Notes: a model not told the origin generated them from the sequence alone. 64,000 nucleotides of DNA from Saccharopolyspora phatthalungensis (GCF_014203395.1 NZ_JACHIW010000002.1:496001-560000); one strand, 5' to 3'; positions 41,642 through 53,200 are shown, numbered from the stretch's first letter. A program made the numbers and translations.

Positions 41642-44600
41642 CTAGCGCGACGCTTCGAGCACCTTGGCCAGGCGGCCGACCGTGGGGTGGTCGTAGAGCT
41701 GGTGGACCGCCACGCGCATCGGTAGCGAACCGTTGATCCGGGCGACGAGTTGCGCCGCGCGCAGGGAATTGCCGCCCAGTTCGAAGAACGCGTCGTCCCG
41801 GCCGATCCGCTCGTGACCGAGCACGTCGCCCCAGATCGCGGCCAGCTTTCGCTCCAGTTCGGTCTCCGGCTCGGCGTACTTGCGCCGTCCCCGCTGCGAC
41901 TCCGCCCGCGCCACCGCCAACAGCGCCGCCTGATCGACCGCCCCGGCCGGATCCCGTGGGATCTGCGCGACGTGCGTGAACCGCACCGGCACCTCGCTGC
42001 GCGCGAGCACCGACGCCGCCTGCGTCCGTAGCACCTGCTCCTCCACCACGTCGCCGCTGTAGGCCACCACGATCTCCGTGCTGCGCAGGTGTTCCGGCGC
42101 GAGTTCGGCGACGATGTGCTCGTTGCGCCGGTCCAGGCCGATCAGCAGGTTGACGCGTTCCTGGCCGAGCGCCGCCAGCAGCGAAGCGAGGCCGCCGGCG
42201 TCGTCGATCGGCACGAAACCCCGCGAGGCCGCCGCCGCTGACGGGCTGCCCTGGTTCATGCCGCTGCCGGTCCACATGCTCCACGACAAGCAACGTACCG
42301 GGCGGCCCTGCTCGCGGCCCCAGTAATCCGCGAAGCCGTTCAGGAAGCTGTTCGCCGAGGAGTACGCGCCGAAGGAGCTGCCGCCGAATTCGCCGTTGAC
42401 CGAGGAGAACAGCACCAGCAGCGTGTCCGGCCGGTTCCGCAGAACCTCGGCGATGGCCATCGTGCCGTGCACCTTCGCCCGGTATGTCTCGGCGAACTCG
42501 ATGCGCGAGGCGCGAGCCACCGTGTGCTCCTCCAGGCGGGCCCACTGCTGCGACACGTCATTGCTGGCCAGGTGCAGGATGCCGGACAGTGGGCGCTCCC
42601 ACCGCCGCTCGGCCTGCGCGACGGCGCTGTGCAGCGCGGCCGTGTCGCCGATGTCGAGCGACCGGTACTCGACCTCGCCGAGCATTCGCAGGTCGGCCAG
42701 CCGCTCCGCCTTCACAGAACCCTCGCTGATCGGGCTGCGCCCGATCAGCAGCAGTCGCGCCTGGTAGGTGGCGAGCAGGTATTCGGCGATCTGGTACGCG
42801 ATGCCGCCGAGACCACCCGTGATCGCATACACCCCGCCCTGGACCAGGTCCGGGGCGCCGTCCAGGTCCAGCGGCACCGGGCGCAACCTCGGCACCAGCC
42901 GGATTCCTGCTCGGTGCGCGACCACGTCGGCATCGGGCGCGGCCGCCAGCTCGGACCGGACGATCCCGGCCCACCGCTCGGGGTTTTCAGCGGGCAGATC
43001 CACCTGACGCAGCAACGGCACCGTGCCCTCGGCAACGGCCGTGCGCACCAGCCCCGGCAAGGCCGACTTGGGCACGTCTACGGCGTCGCCTTCCCGAACC
43101 CACAGCCCATTGGCCGTGAACACCAGAACGGCGGGGCCGTCCGCGCCGGACGCCAACTCGGCGAGCAATAGCCGCACCGAGTACGGACCGGCGCGCAGCC
43201 CGGCGTCCAGGTTCGGGCTCGGCGCGGCTGCCCAGGCGTGCAGGACGGTGTCGACGGGACCGAACTGCTGGCGCACCGCCGCGAACAGGTCGTGGTAGTG
43301 CGACGAGTTCTCGGGGTCAATGGAGAAACGCCCGTCATTTTGGGAGAATCGCGTTCCCGGCACCACGACCACGGTGTGCTGGCCGAATCGCTGCTCGTGC
43401 TCCTCGTCGGCGAACAGCACGCGGACGCCCTCGGCGCGATCGGTCTCCACAATGGACTGCTCGGTCCACACCCGTTCGAAGAACCACTCCGAACTGTCCA
43501 CCGGCTCGTCCGGCGCGTCGACGAGATCGCGCAAGGCGTCGTCGAACTTCCCCGCGTGCAGGTCGGCGATGAGCTGGGAGCGCTGGATCTTCCCGCTGTT
43601 GGTCTTCGGGAACCGGCTGCGCTCGACCGGGACGACAAGGTGCGGCTGGAGACCGATCTCATCGGCCAGCCGCGCCTTGATTCGCGTCACCGTGCCTGCC
43701 ACGTCCGGCGAGGTCGGTACGAAGAAGACCACGAGCTTCTCGGTTTCGGCACCGGCCCCGGAATCGCCGCACGCGGCCACGAAGGTCACCTCGGTGCCGG
43801 GCACCTGCTCGACGATCGACTCGATGTCGAAGTTCAGGTAGTTGACGCCCTGCACGACGATCAGGTCGCTGTCCCGGCCGGTCAATGTCAGCCGGCCGTC
43901 GTGGATGAAGCCGAGGTCGCCGCTGTTGAACCAGCCGTCCTCGGTGTAGGACTTCCGGTTGGCCTCCGGATTGCGGTAGTAGCCGGTCATCATCGTGCTG
44001 CCGGAGAACTGCAACCGCCCCACGTGGTCCTCGGGCAACGGCCGGTTCCGGTCGTCGACGATCCGCATCCGCAAACCCGGCAGTGGCCTGCCGACCTCGG
44101 TGAAGGTGATCACCTCGGGGGTGTCCCGGTGCTCGACCACCCGCAACCGGCCGCCTAGCGAGGTCTTCTCGACGCTGATGGTGCCCTGTGTCGGATCGTC
44201 GCCGGAGAGCGTCGAGTAGATGGTTCCGGAGGCGATCTCCGACATCCCGAAGGTCGGCAGCAACGAGTCGGCGGGCAACCCGAAGGGGCGCAGGACCTCC
44301 AGGAACCGCTGCGCGGTGCGGGTCACCACGGCTTCGCCGCCGTTGCAGATATGCCGCAGGCAGGACAGGTCCCAGTCGCGGTCGGCGACCCGGTGGGCGT
44401 TGTCGTTGAACAGCGAGAACGCGAAGTTCGGGGCCCAGGTGTTGGTCACCCGGAACCGGTGCACCCAGTCCATCCACACCAGCGGATCCGCCAGGAAGGC
44501 ATCGGTTTCGGCGTTGACGTGGTGGTTCCGCAGCACCACGTTGCCGACGTTGTGCATGATCACGCCGCCGACGTGGTCCAACGGGATCCAGTTCAGCGAC

Positions 44601-45409
44601 ACGTCGTGCTCGTCGAAGCCGTTGGCTGCGGCGCTGGCCAGCGTCCGGGCGACGATGCTGGCGTTGGCGTGCCGGACGCACTTGGGCACGCCGGTGCTGC
44701 CCGAGGTGAGCAGCTGGACGACCGGATCGTCCGGTTCGGCCGGGAAAAGGTCGGGCTGTGCTGAAGGTTTGCGCAGTTCCTCGTTGCAGTACGCCGTGAA
44801 TTCCGCGTGCCAGCTCTGGCCGAGCCCGTTGACCGCGTCGAGCAGTCCGCTGTCGGTCAGGACCACCGGGTGTTCGAGGAGTTCCCACGCGTTGCGCAGC
44901 TTGCGGGTGCCCGCGTTCTCCCGGTCGAAGCCGAGCGGCACGCCGCACGGCGTCGGAACGAATCCGCCGAGCACGCACGCCCAGAACGCGGTAACGAAGT
45001 TGCGGTTGTCGGCGAACTGGAACAGCACGGAATCGCCGGGCAGGAGGCCCTTTTTTCGCAACCCGGCGAGCAGTTCTCGCGCCTCCGTGAACAGCTCGGC
45101 ATAGCTCTGGAAGCTCTCACCGCCTTCTGCGGTGAGCAAGACCGTGCCCCGGTCCGGCGCGAGTTCGGCGGCCAGCCGCAACGCCTGCGCCAGCGTCTTG
45201 GGCGCGGTTGGATCAGCCGGTAGTTCGCCGCCGTGCACCTCTGCGAGCGGCAAGCCGTCGCTCCCCGTTTCCGGGACCGGCTCGGGGGCGGTCGGTGCCT
45301 GCTCGGTGCGCACCGTCCGCGCCTCTTTTCGGACCGCGCAGGCGACATCGGCGACGCCGGGCTGCGCCCGGACCGCTTCGGCAAGATCCGCCATCAACTC
45401 GCTCGACAT
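41642..45409 (-). CDS. Acyl-AMP ligase (FAAL-like)-ketoreductase-carrier protein
   Basis: A 1,255-residue protein with three parts. An acyl-AMP ligase (about residues 85-660) has [51 protein letters not shown] and the C-terminal lysine in KTNSGKIQRSQL; it looks more like a fatty-acyl or carboxylic-acid ligase than an amino-acid A domain. A ketoreductase of the SDR fold (about 860-1090) has YAITGGLGGIAYQIAEYL, a lysine in YRAKVHGT, the serine in LFSSVNGEF and the catalytic tyrosine in FGAYSSANSFLN. The carrier domain (about 1170-1250) has FFELGGNSLRAAQL. This resembles ligase-reductase-ACP starter modules. It probably loads a keto- or unsaturated acid and reduces it on the carrier. ATG 45409 follows AAGGAGG; 15 nt separate it from the thioesterase gene. 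Confidence 0.85.
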   Translation of the reverse strand: MSSELMADLAEAVRAQPGVADVACAVRKEARTVRTEQAPTAPEPVPETGSDGLPLAEVHGGELPADPTAPKTLAQALRLAAELAPDRGTVLLTAEGGESFQSYAELFTEARELLAGLRKKGLLPGDSVLFQFADNRNFVTAFWACVLGGFVPTPCGVPLGFDRENAGTRKLRNAWELLEHPVVLTDSGLLDAVNGLGQSWHAEFTAYCNEELRKPSAQPDLFPAEPDDPVVQLLTSGSTGVPKCVRHANASIVARTLASAAANGFDEHDVSLNWIPLDHVGGVIMHNVGNVVLRNHHVNAETDAFLADPLVWMDWVHRFRVTNTWAPNFAFSLFNDNAHRVADRDWDLSCLRHICNGGEAVVTRTAQRFLEVLRPFGLPADSLLPTFGMSEIASGTIYSTLSGDDPTQGTISVEKTSLGGRLRVVEHRDTPEVITFTEVGRPLPGLRMRIVDDRNRPLPEDHVGRLQFSGSTMMTGYYRNPEANRKSYTEDGWFNSGDLGFIHDGRLTLTGRDSDLIVVQGVNYLNFDIESIVEQVPGTEVTFVAACGDSGAGAETEKLVVFFVPTSPDVAGTVTRIKARLADEIGLQPHLVVPVERSRFPKTNSGKIQRSQLIADLHAGKFDDALRDLVDAPDEPVDSSEWFFERVWTEQSIVETDRAEGVRVLFADEEHEQRFGQHTVVVVPGTRFSQNDGRFSIDPENSSHYHDLFAAVRQQFGPVDTVLHAWAAAPSPNLDAGLRAGPYSVRLLLAELASGADGPAVLVFTANGLWVREGDAVDVPKSALPGLVRTAVAEGTVPLLRQVDLPAENPERWAGIVRSELAAAPDADVVAHRAGIRLVPRLRPVPLDLDGAPDLVQGGVYAITGGLGGIAYQIAEYLLATYQARLLLIGRSPISEGSVKAERLADLRMLGEVEYRSLDIGDTAALHSAVAQAERRWERPLSGILHLASNDVSQQWARLEEHTVARASRIEFAETYRAKVHGTMAIAEVLRNRPDTLLVLFSSVNGEFGGSSFGAYSSANSFLNGFADYWGREQGRPVRCLSWSMWTGSGMNQGSPSAAAASRGFVPIDDAGGLASLLAALGQERVNLLIGLDRRNEHIVAELAPEHLRSTEIVVAYSGDVVEEQVLRTQAASVLARSEVPVRFTHVAQIPRDPAGAVDQAALLAVARAESQRGRRKYAEPETELERKLAAIWGDVLGHERIGRDDAFFELGGNSLRAAQLVARINGSLPMRVAVHQLYDHPTVGRLAKVLEASR

Positions 45410-45424
45410 CGAGCCGGACCCTCC

Positions 45425-46186
45425 TTACTGCTTTCCGCCGAGGAGGACCCGGCCGATCTCCTCGGTCAGCTCCGCGACCTGGTCATTGAGGTAGAAGTGG
45501 CCGCCCTGGAACATGCGGATCCGGAAAGCACCGCTGGTCTGTTTCTGCCACGCCCGCATCGCGTCCTCAGGAGCACGCTCGTCGTCGCGCCCGCCGAGCA
45601 CCGTGAGCGCGGAGTCAAGCGGCGGTTCGGGGCGGAACTCGTAGTGCTCGCCGAGGGTGAAGTCCGCCCGTAACGCGGGAAGCAACACGCGCATCAGCTC
45701 GGGATCGTCGACGACCGACCGCGCGGTGCCGCCGAGAGCACGGAGCGCAGCGATGAACTCGTCGTCCGGCAACGCGTGGATCGGCTCGGCCACCGGTGGT
45801 TCGTCCGGCGCGACCTGGCCGCTGAGCAGCAGGTGCGCCGGCTGCGGTCCGCCTCGTTTGCGCAGCGCCCTGGCCAGTTCGAAGGCCAGCAGCGCGCCGC
45901 CGCTGTGCCCGAAGAACGCGAACGAGCCCTGTAGGTAGGGACGCATCGTCAGTCCCAGCGTGCGCACCGCGACCGCGAAGTCCGTCAGCGGCGGTTCACC
46001 GATCCGGTCCTCCCGGCCGGGCAGCTGGAGCGCGGTCAGCTCGACCTCCGGTGGCAGGTGCTCCGGCCACTCGGCGAACGCCGCCGCGCCGGCACCGGCA
46101 TGCGGGAAGCAGAACAGCCGGAACCGCCGATCGGTGCGCCGGGCCCGGCGCACGAACGGCGACTCGACGGTGAACGAGTCGGGCAT
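45425..46186 (-). CDS. Type II thioesterase (right-arm copy)
   Basis: A 253-residue editing thioesterase: RLFCFPHAGAG, QLPGRED, nucleophile elbow GHSGG (S95, where the usual motif is GHSMG), LGGRDDERAP with the catalytic aspartate, and FQGGHFYL with the histidine. ATG 46186 was chosen over an ATG 72 nt upstream because the family N-terminus starts here. It follows the terminal NRPS gene in transcription order but is now separated from it by an insertion sequence, which might affect co-transcription. Confidence 0.9.
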   Translation of the reverse strand: MPDSFTVESPFVRRARRTDRRFRLFCFPHAGAGAAAFAEWPEHLPPEVELTALQLPGREDRIGEPPLTDFAVAVRTLGLTMRPYLQGSFAFFGHSGGALLAFELARALRKRGGPQPAHLLLSGQVAPDEPPVAEPIHALPDDEFIAALRALGGTARSVVDDPELMRVLLPALRADFTLGEHYEFRPEPPLDSALTVLGGRDDERAPEDAMRAWQKQTSGAFRIRMFQGGHFYLNDQVAELTEEIGRVLLGGKQ

Positions 46187-46259
46187 GGTCTCGACCTTAG
46201 AAAGACGCCTTATCAGGCCAATATCGCACCCCTTTCCGCCCATTCCGGGCGATTTCAAT

Positions 46260-47236
46260 GAGGTGATCTCAGAGAAATGGGGGCGGGGTGCGGGAGGCTT
46301 GTGAGCAGGGGGTTGTGAAGACAGGACGTGGGGTCCTGGTAGAAGAAGGTCTCGCTACAAGATCGTCTTCGTTACCAAGGACCCCACGTGATTACCTATA
46401 CTGCCACGCTCGATGTCGACGACGAACTCACCCACTACCTGTCGCGGCTGCTGGCCGCCGAACGCCGCCGGCGCCTCACCCCGCGCGGGCGACGGGCGTT
46501 GACCCCGTTCAAACAGGCGGTTCTGGGGCTGCGGTGGTTCCTCGACCGCACCCCGATCCCGAAACTGGCCAGGGACAACAACATCGGCCGCGCCACCGGG
46601 TACCGCTATATCGACGAGGTCATCGACGTCCTCGCCGATCAGGCCCCTGATCTGCACGAAGCACTCGAAGACGCCGCCGGGCAGGGGGCGGCCTACGTCA
46701 TGGTGGACGGCAAACTGTTCAGCACCGACCGCCTCGGCGAAACCACCGAGAACAAAAACGGCATCCTCATCGACCGGTGGTTTTCCGGCAAACACCACAC
46801 CCAGGGCGGCAACGTCCTGATGATCACCGACCCCACCGGATTCCCACTGTGGACCTCACCGGTGGAACCCGGCAGCATCCACGACAGCACCAGCGCCCAA
46901 GAGCACGTCCTGGGCGCCCTGTACTGGGCCTATTCCGAACTCGACCTACCGACCCTGGGCGACGGCGGATTCCAGGGCTCCGGCATCGGGGTGTTCACCC
47001 CGATCAAACACAGCAAAAGCGCCCCCAAGGGCTGCCCACTGGATATCGACAACAAAACCTACAACGCCCTGCTCAGAGGCCTACGCGCACTCTGCGAACG
47101 CGGCTTCGCCCTGCTCACCCAACGCTGGCGCACCCTCCAACACATCACCGCCAGCCCCCGCAAGATCACCACCATCGTCCAAGCCGCGCTCACCCTCACC
47201 CGCCACGAACACGGCAAAATCCACTGAGATCACCTC
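46260..47236 (+). mobile_element. IS5-family insertion sequence (977 bp), complete, with AAT target duplication
   Basis: Perfect 13-bp terminal inverted repeats GAGGTGATCTCAG (46260-46272) and CTGAGATCACCTC (47224-47236) enclose one transposase gene. The bases AAT are found directly outside both ends (46257-46259 and 47237-47239), a 3-bp target duplication of the ANT form known for the ISL2 group of IS5. The undisturbed target would read GATTTCAATGGAAATC, a member of the palindrome family. The insertion re-creates the TGA stop codon of the NRPS gene at its right edge. Confidence 0.88.
46388..47227 (+). CDS. IS5-family transposase (DDE_Tnp_4)
   Basis: A 279-residue DDE transposase. An N-terminal HTH region (TPFKQAVLGLRWFLDRTPIPKLARDNNIGRATGYRYIDEV) is followed by the catalytic residues in VMVDGKLFST (first D), TLGDGGFQGSG (second D) and LCERGFALLTQRWRTL (E). 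The frame is intact and the ends are perfect, so the element may still be active. The stop codon lies within the right inverted repeat, a compact layout usual for IS5. A strong promoter-like leader was not identified between 46273 and 46387. Confidence 0.9.
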   Translation: MITYTATLDVDDELTHYLSRLLAAERRRRLTPRGRRALTPFKQAVLGLRWFLDRTPIPKLARDNNIGRATGYRYIDEVIDVLADQAPDLHEALEDAAGQGAAYVMVDGKLFSTDRLGETTENKNGILIDRWFSGKHHTQGGNVLMITDPTGFPLWTSPVEPGSIHDSTSAQEHVLGALYWAYSELDLPTLGDGGFQGSGIGVFTPIKHSKSAPKGCPLDIDNKTYNALLRGLRALCERGFALLTQRWRTLQHITASPRKITTIVQAALTLTRHEHGKIH

Positions 47237-50200
47237 AATGGAAATCGCTTCTCCACAGGGAAGTGACCAGGCGTGCGATCTCCGCCAGCGGTGCCGGGTC
47301 CAGCATCTCGTCATGGGTGCAGTCGATTCGCTCCACCCGCACCTGGCCGGTGACGTGCGGTGTCCATTCCGGCTGGAGATCGGGGTTCGAGCGAGAGGTC
47401 ACCAGCAGGATGTCCCCATCGAAGACTCTCGGGCAGTGACCCGCCGAGATGCGGACGGCGTTGACGATCGCATCCACCGCCGACGGAAGGTGCTCGGCCG
47501 GAAGGGCGTTGAGCACGCCGTCGCGCAGCGCCGCCGCGATGCGAGAGCGCTGCTGAGACGAGTCGCCGCACTCGGGGTCTCCGACCACATCGTCGAACAG
47601 GCGTCCCAGGACTTCCTGTTCGTCCAAGCCGACATCCGCCGTCGAGGAGTCGAGCAGCGCCACCACTCCCACCTGCTCGCCGCGTGACTGGAGTTCAGCC
47701 GCCACGGCGTGGGCGATGTTGCCGCCGAGGGAATAGCCGAGTAGGTGGTAGGGCCCCTGCGGGCGGACCTTCTGAATCTGGTCGGCGTAATCCGAGGCAA
47801 GCCGCTCCAAGCTTTCCGGCAGCGCGTCGCGACCGTCCATGCCGCGCAGTTGCAGGCCGTAGAGCGGCATGTCGGTGTGCCGCAGCAGCCCCGAGTAACA
47901 CCAGGAAAGACCGGTGGCCGGGTGGATGCAGAACAGCGGCATCCCCTCGCCGCCGCGCAAGGTGAGCATGACGTCGAAGCGATCGCCGCCCTCGTCGAGC
48001 CTTTCGGCGAGCTCGGCCACCGTGGACGCGCGGAACACCGTCTGGACCCCGATTTCCGCACCCAGCACCTCGCGGATGCGGCTGACCAGCTGGGTCGCGA
48101 TCAGGGAGTGTCCGCCGAGTTCGAAGAAGCCGTCGTCGATGCCGACCGACTCCAGTCCCAGCACCTCGGCGAACAGGTCGCAGAGCAGTTCCTCGCGCGG
48201 CGAGCGCGGCTTCCTGGTGGCCGTGTCGGTGGGCGCGCAGGGCCGTGGCAGGCGGGTGTGGTCGAGTTTTCCGTTAGGGCTCAACGGGAATTCGTCGACC
48301 GCCACGATCGCCGACGGCACCATGTAGTCCGGCAGCACGTCGCGGGCGTGCGCCCGCAGCTCCGTCGGCGCGGCGGACGAGACCACGTAGCCGACGAGCC
48401 GCAGATCACCCGGCCGGTCCTCACGCACCACCACCCGCGCCTGTTCGACATCGGGGTGCGCGGCCAGCACGGAATCGATTTCGCCCGGTTCGATCCGGAA
48501 TCCGCGGATCTTCACCTGGTCGTCCGCGCGCCCCATGTACTCCAGCCGCCCGTCCGCGCGCCAGCGCGCCAGGTCACCGGTCCGGTACATCCTGGACCCG
48601 GGCGGACCGTAGGGGTTCGCGACGAACCGCTGCGCGGTCAGCCCGAACCGGCCCCGGTAGCCCTGCGCGAGTCCGGGCCCGGCGGCGTACAACTCCCCCA
48701 CCACGCCGGCCGGCAGCGGCCGCAGGTAGGAGTCGAGGACGTAGGCCGCAACGCCTTCCAGCGGTCGGCCGATCGGTGCCGGGTGGATGTCGGTTCGGCA
48801 ATGCGCCCAGGTGACCTCCACGGTCGCCTCGGTCGGGCCGTAGGCGTTGATCATGGTCCGGTCGCGGCCGAAGAACTCGATCAGTTCCGCCGGACAGGGC
48901 TCGGCGCCGGTGATGAGGCACCGCAGGTGCGGCAGCTCCACTTTCGGCACCGTGGCCAGCACCGACGCCGGGATGAGCAGGTGGGAGATCCGCTTGCCGT
49001 CCAGCTCTGCGGCCAGTTCCGCGCCGGTCGTCGTGCGCTGCGGGACCACCAGGCACCCGCCCGAGAGCAGCGCCATGCACAGGTCTGCCACCGACACGTC
49101 GAAGCTCGGTGAGACGAACTGGTACACGCGGCTGTCGCCGCGCACCCCGTAGTTGCGGACTTGGTTCCCGGCCAGGGTGGCGAAACCGGCGTGCGAGACC
49201 ACGACGCCCTTGGGCACTCCGGTCGAGCCCGAGGTGTAGATGACGTAGGCCGCCGAGGCGGCCCGCAGTGGCGCCGCCCGGTCGGTGTCGGTCGGGTTCG
49301 TGATGGGCTGATCCGCGAAGCCCCGGCTTTCGAGGTAGCAATCGAGCAGCAGCGGCGCGCCGGGCACCGCCACATCGGTGGCGGACACGACGAGCGTGGC
49401 GTCAGCCAGCAGGTGCCGGATCCGCTCGCTCGGGTACTCGACGTCCACCGGCAGGTAGGCCGCGCCCGCCTTGAGGACCGCGATGATCGCCAGGATCAGC
49501 TCGCCCGATTTCGGCAGCGCGAGCGCGACGACGTCACCTGGGCCGATGCCCAGGGCGATCAGGTGGTGCGCGAACCGGTTGGCCCGCTCGTTGAGCTCCG
49601 CGTAGGTCCACCCCCCGCCGTCGAACTCGACGGCGGCATTGCCGGGCACCAGGTCCGCTTGCCGCTCGAACAGCTCCGGGAAGGTCGGCTGGTCGCACGG
49701 CTGCGTGAGCTCGGCGGACAGCGCCAGGCGCTCCTCGACAGTCAGGACATCCATAGTGGACACTCGTCGGTGCGGATCGGCCGCGATCTGCACGAGCAGC
49801 GCGGTGAAGCGGTCGGCGATCGATTGCGCGGTGATCTCTTCGAACAGATCGGTTCGATACGAGACGACACCGTCGATCCCGGCGGGTTGGCCGTCGGCGT
49901 CGCGGTTCTCCCGCAGGCTCAACGCGAGGTCCACCTTAGCGGCACCGGCGCCCGCACCCTCGACCTCAACGCGCAGCCCCGGCCACTCCGGTTCGGCGAC
50001 GACATCGTCGCCCTGCAACGCGAACGCGACCTGGAACAGCGGGTGATGCGATAGCGACCGGGCCGGGTTGATCGCCTCCACCAGCCGCTCGAACGGGACG
50101 TCTTGGTGCGCGTATGCCGCCAAGTCCGCCTGCCTGACCCGGGCGAGCAGGTCGACGAATCCCGGGTCGCCCGAGGTGTCGGTCCGCAGCACCAGGGTGT

Positions 50201-53200
50201 TGACGAAGAACCCGATCAGCTCGTCCAGTTCCGTCTGGCCGCGACCGGTGACCGCGGTGCCGATCGAAATGTCCTCCCCCGCCCCGAGTTTGGTCAGCAG
50301 CGCCGCCAGCGCGGCATGCAGGACCATGAACGACGTGGCGTCGTGCGCCGCCGCGAGCCGGGTCAGCGCGGCATGTGTCCTGGCGTCAACGGCGAATTCC
50401 AGGGCGTCGCCGCGATACGTCGCGACGGCGGGCCGGGGACGGTCGGTGGGCAGCTCGATCCGCTCCGGCGCTCCGGCCAGGGTCTCGCGCCAGAACGCCA
50501 GCTGCCGCGCAGCGCTGGAGGCGGGGTCGTGCTCGTCTCCGAGGACTTTTCGCTGCCACAAGGTGAAGTCCGCGTACTGCACGGGTAGCGAGGTCCATTG
50601 CGGCGCGTTGCCCGCGACCCGTGCGGTGTAGGCGGCCGCGAGGTCGCGCACGAGGGGCCCCTGTGATCCGCCGTCGGCGATGATGTGGTGCAGCAGCACC
50701 AGCACCACGTGTTCTCCCGGTCCCGTCTGGGACACCGCGACCCGCATCGGGGCCTCACGCGCCAGGTCGAAGGGGTACCGGGCGGCCTCGTCCACGTCGC
50801 CGGTCTGGTGGATGACAACCGGAGCGGGGTCAAGGACCTGCTGGTACGGCGTGCCGTCGACGTCCGGGAAGATGGTGCGCAGGCTTTCATGCCGGGCAAG
50901 GACATCCTCGACCGCAGCGCGCAACGCCGCAAAGTCCGGTTCGCCGGAAATCCGCAGCAGCAGCGGGATGTTATAGGTCGGGCTCGGCCCCTCCAGCTGA
51001 TACAGGAACCACAGCCTTTGCTGCGCGAAGGACAGCGGGATCCGGTCGGGTCGCGGCACCGGCACCAGCGGCGCGCGGACCGGTTCGGCGGTGCCGAGCG
51101 CTTCGGCGATGCCGGCGACGGTGGGCGACTCGAAGAGGCTGCGGATTCCCAGGTCCACGCCGAGTTCCGCCCGGATTCGGCTGATCAGGCGGGTGGCCAG
51201 CAGCGAGTGCCCGCCGAGCTCGAAGAACCCGTCGTCGATGCCGACCGAGTCCACGCCCAGCACCTCGGCGAACAGCCCGCAGAGGACTTCCTCACGGGCG
51301 TCGCGGGGGCCACGGCCGTCGGCATCGCCCGCGAACTCCGGGGCAGGCAGGGCCTTGCGGTCCAACTTGCGGTTACCGGTCAAGGGCAGCTCGGCCAGCA
51401 GCACGAACGCGACCGGAACCATGTACTCAGGCAGCCGCTCGGACGCATACTCGCGCAACGCGCCCGGATCGCAGCCGCCCTCGGGCACGACGTAGGCGAC
51501 CAAGCGCTTGTCGCCGGGCGTGTCCTCGCGAACGATCGCGGCGGCATGCCGGACGGAAGCGTGCTGGTTGAGGACGGTTTCGATCTCGCCGAGCTCGATC
51601 CGGAAGCCACGGATCTTCACCTGGTCGTCCACCCGCGCGACGAATTCGAGCATGCCGTCGGCGTTCCAGCGGGCGATGTCGCCGGACCGGTAGAACCGGG
51701 AACCCGGCGGACCGTACGGGTTGGCCACGAACTTGGCCGAGGTCAGGCCGGGCCGGTTCAGATAGCCACGGGTAACCAGGTCGCCGGCGATGTAAAGCTC
51801 GCCTTCGACGCCGACCGGGGCCGGGCGCAGCGCCGCGTCCAGCACGTACATCTGCGTGTTCCAAATCGGCCGACCGATCGTCACCACTCCGGTGGGCACC
51901 GGGTCGCCGGGTTCGATCCGGTATTCGGTGCAACCGACGGTGGTTTCGGTCGGGCCGTACTCGTTGATCACGGTCGCGCGGGGGTGGCGGGCCCGCCACT
52001 GCTCCAGCACCTCGCCCATCAGCGACTCCCCGCCCAGCACGAGCTGTTGCGTCGGCGAGCACTCCGGCGGCAGCGTCAGCAGCACCGGCAGGTGGCTCGG
52101 CGTGGCCTTGACGAACGCGGGTTGCTCGGTCAGCCGCGCGGATTCGTCGAGCTCGACCAGCTGCGCGCAGCCACCCGTGGTGAGCGGCGCGAACAGGCCG
52201 GTCACGGTCAGGTCGAAAGACACCGGCGAGTGCACCAGCGCGCGCCCGGCCACCGCGGGGTACGCCGAGCGGACCCACGACAGGTACTGGTTGAGCGAGT
52301 CGTGCTGGACGACGACGCCCTTGGGCCTGCCGGTGGAACCAGAGGTGAAGATCACGAACGCGGCGTTGCGGTCGGCCAGCTCCCGGACCGGATCTGTAGT
52401 CTCCATTGTGGACAGATCGAGCTCGTCGACCAGCAGCCTCGGGGTACTGCCGGGCAGCCGACCGGCGAAATCCCGGTCGGTCAGGGCGAGCACCGGGCGG
52501 ACATCGTCGAGCATGAATTCGATCCGCTCAGCCGGATGCGCCGGGTCCAGCGGCAGATACGCCCCGCCCGTCTTGAGCACCGCGAGCAGCGCGACCACCA
52601 GCTCCACGGAGCGCGGCAGCGCGATGGCGACGAACCGCTCCGGGCCGACCCCTTGGGCGATCAGCAGCCGGGCAAGCCGATTCGCCCGGCGGTTGAGCTC
52701 GGCGTAGTCGAGCACGGTGTCGCCGAAGGCCACGGCGGGCGTGTCCGGCGTGCGGCGGACCTGCTGCTCGATCAGCTCGGGCAGGGTCGCCGCAACGACC
52801 TCGTGGCCGGTGCGGTTCCACTCGTGCAGCACGAAATCCCGCTCGTCGTCGGGCAGGATGTCCAGATCGCCGATCGAGGTGCGCGGATCGGCCGCCACCG
52901 CTTCGAGAACGCGGACCAGGCGCGCCGCGATGGCCTCGGCGCTGCGGCGGTCGAACAGGTCGGTGGCGAATTCCAGCACGCCCTGCACCCCGCCCGGATC
53001 GCCGTCGGCGGCATAGGACTCTTCGACGTGGAAGGTCAGGTCGACCTTGGCCATGTCCGTGCCGCTGCGCTCCCGCTCCACGACGAGCCCGGCGAGTTCG
53101 AACTCCGCGTGTTCGTCGCGGTGAAAGTCCAGCATGACCTGGAACAGCGGGTGCCGGGACATCGACCGGACCGGGTTGACCACCTCCACCAGCCGCTCGA

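Noticed and set aside
27417..41932. Integrative conjugative element or prophage
   Set aside because: No integrase, relaxase, excisionase, phage structural gene or tRNA attachment site; only repeats consistent with homologous recombination.
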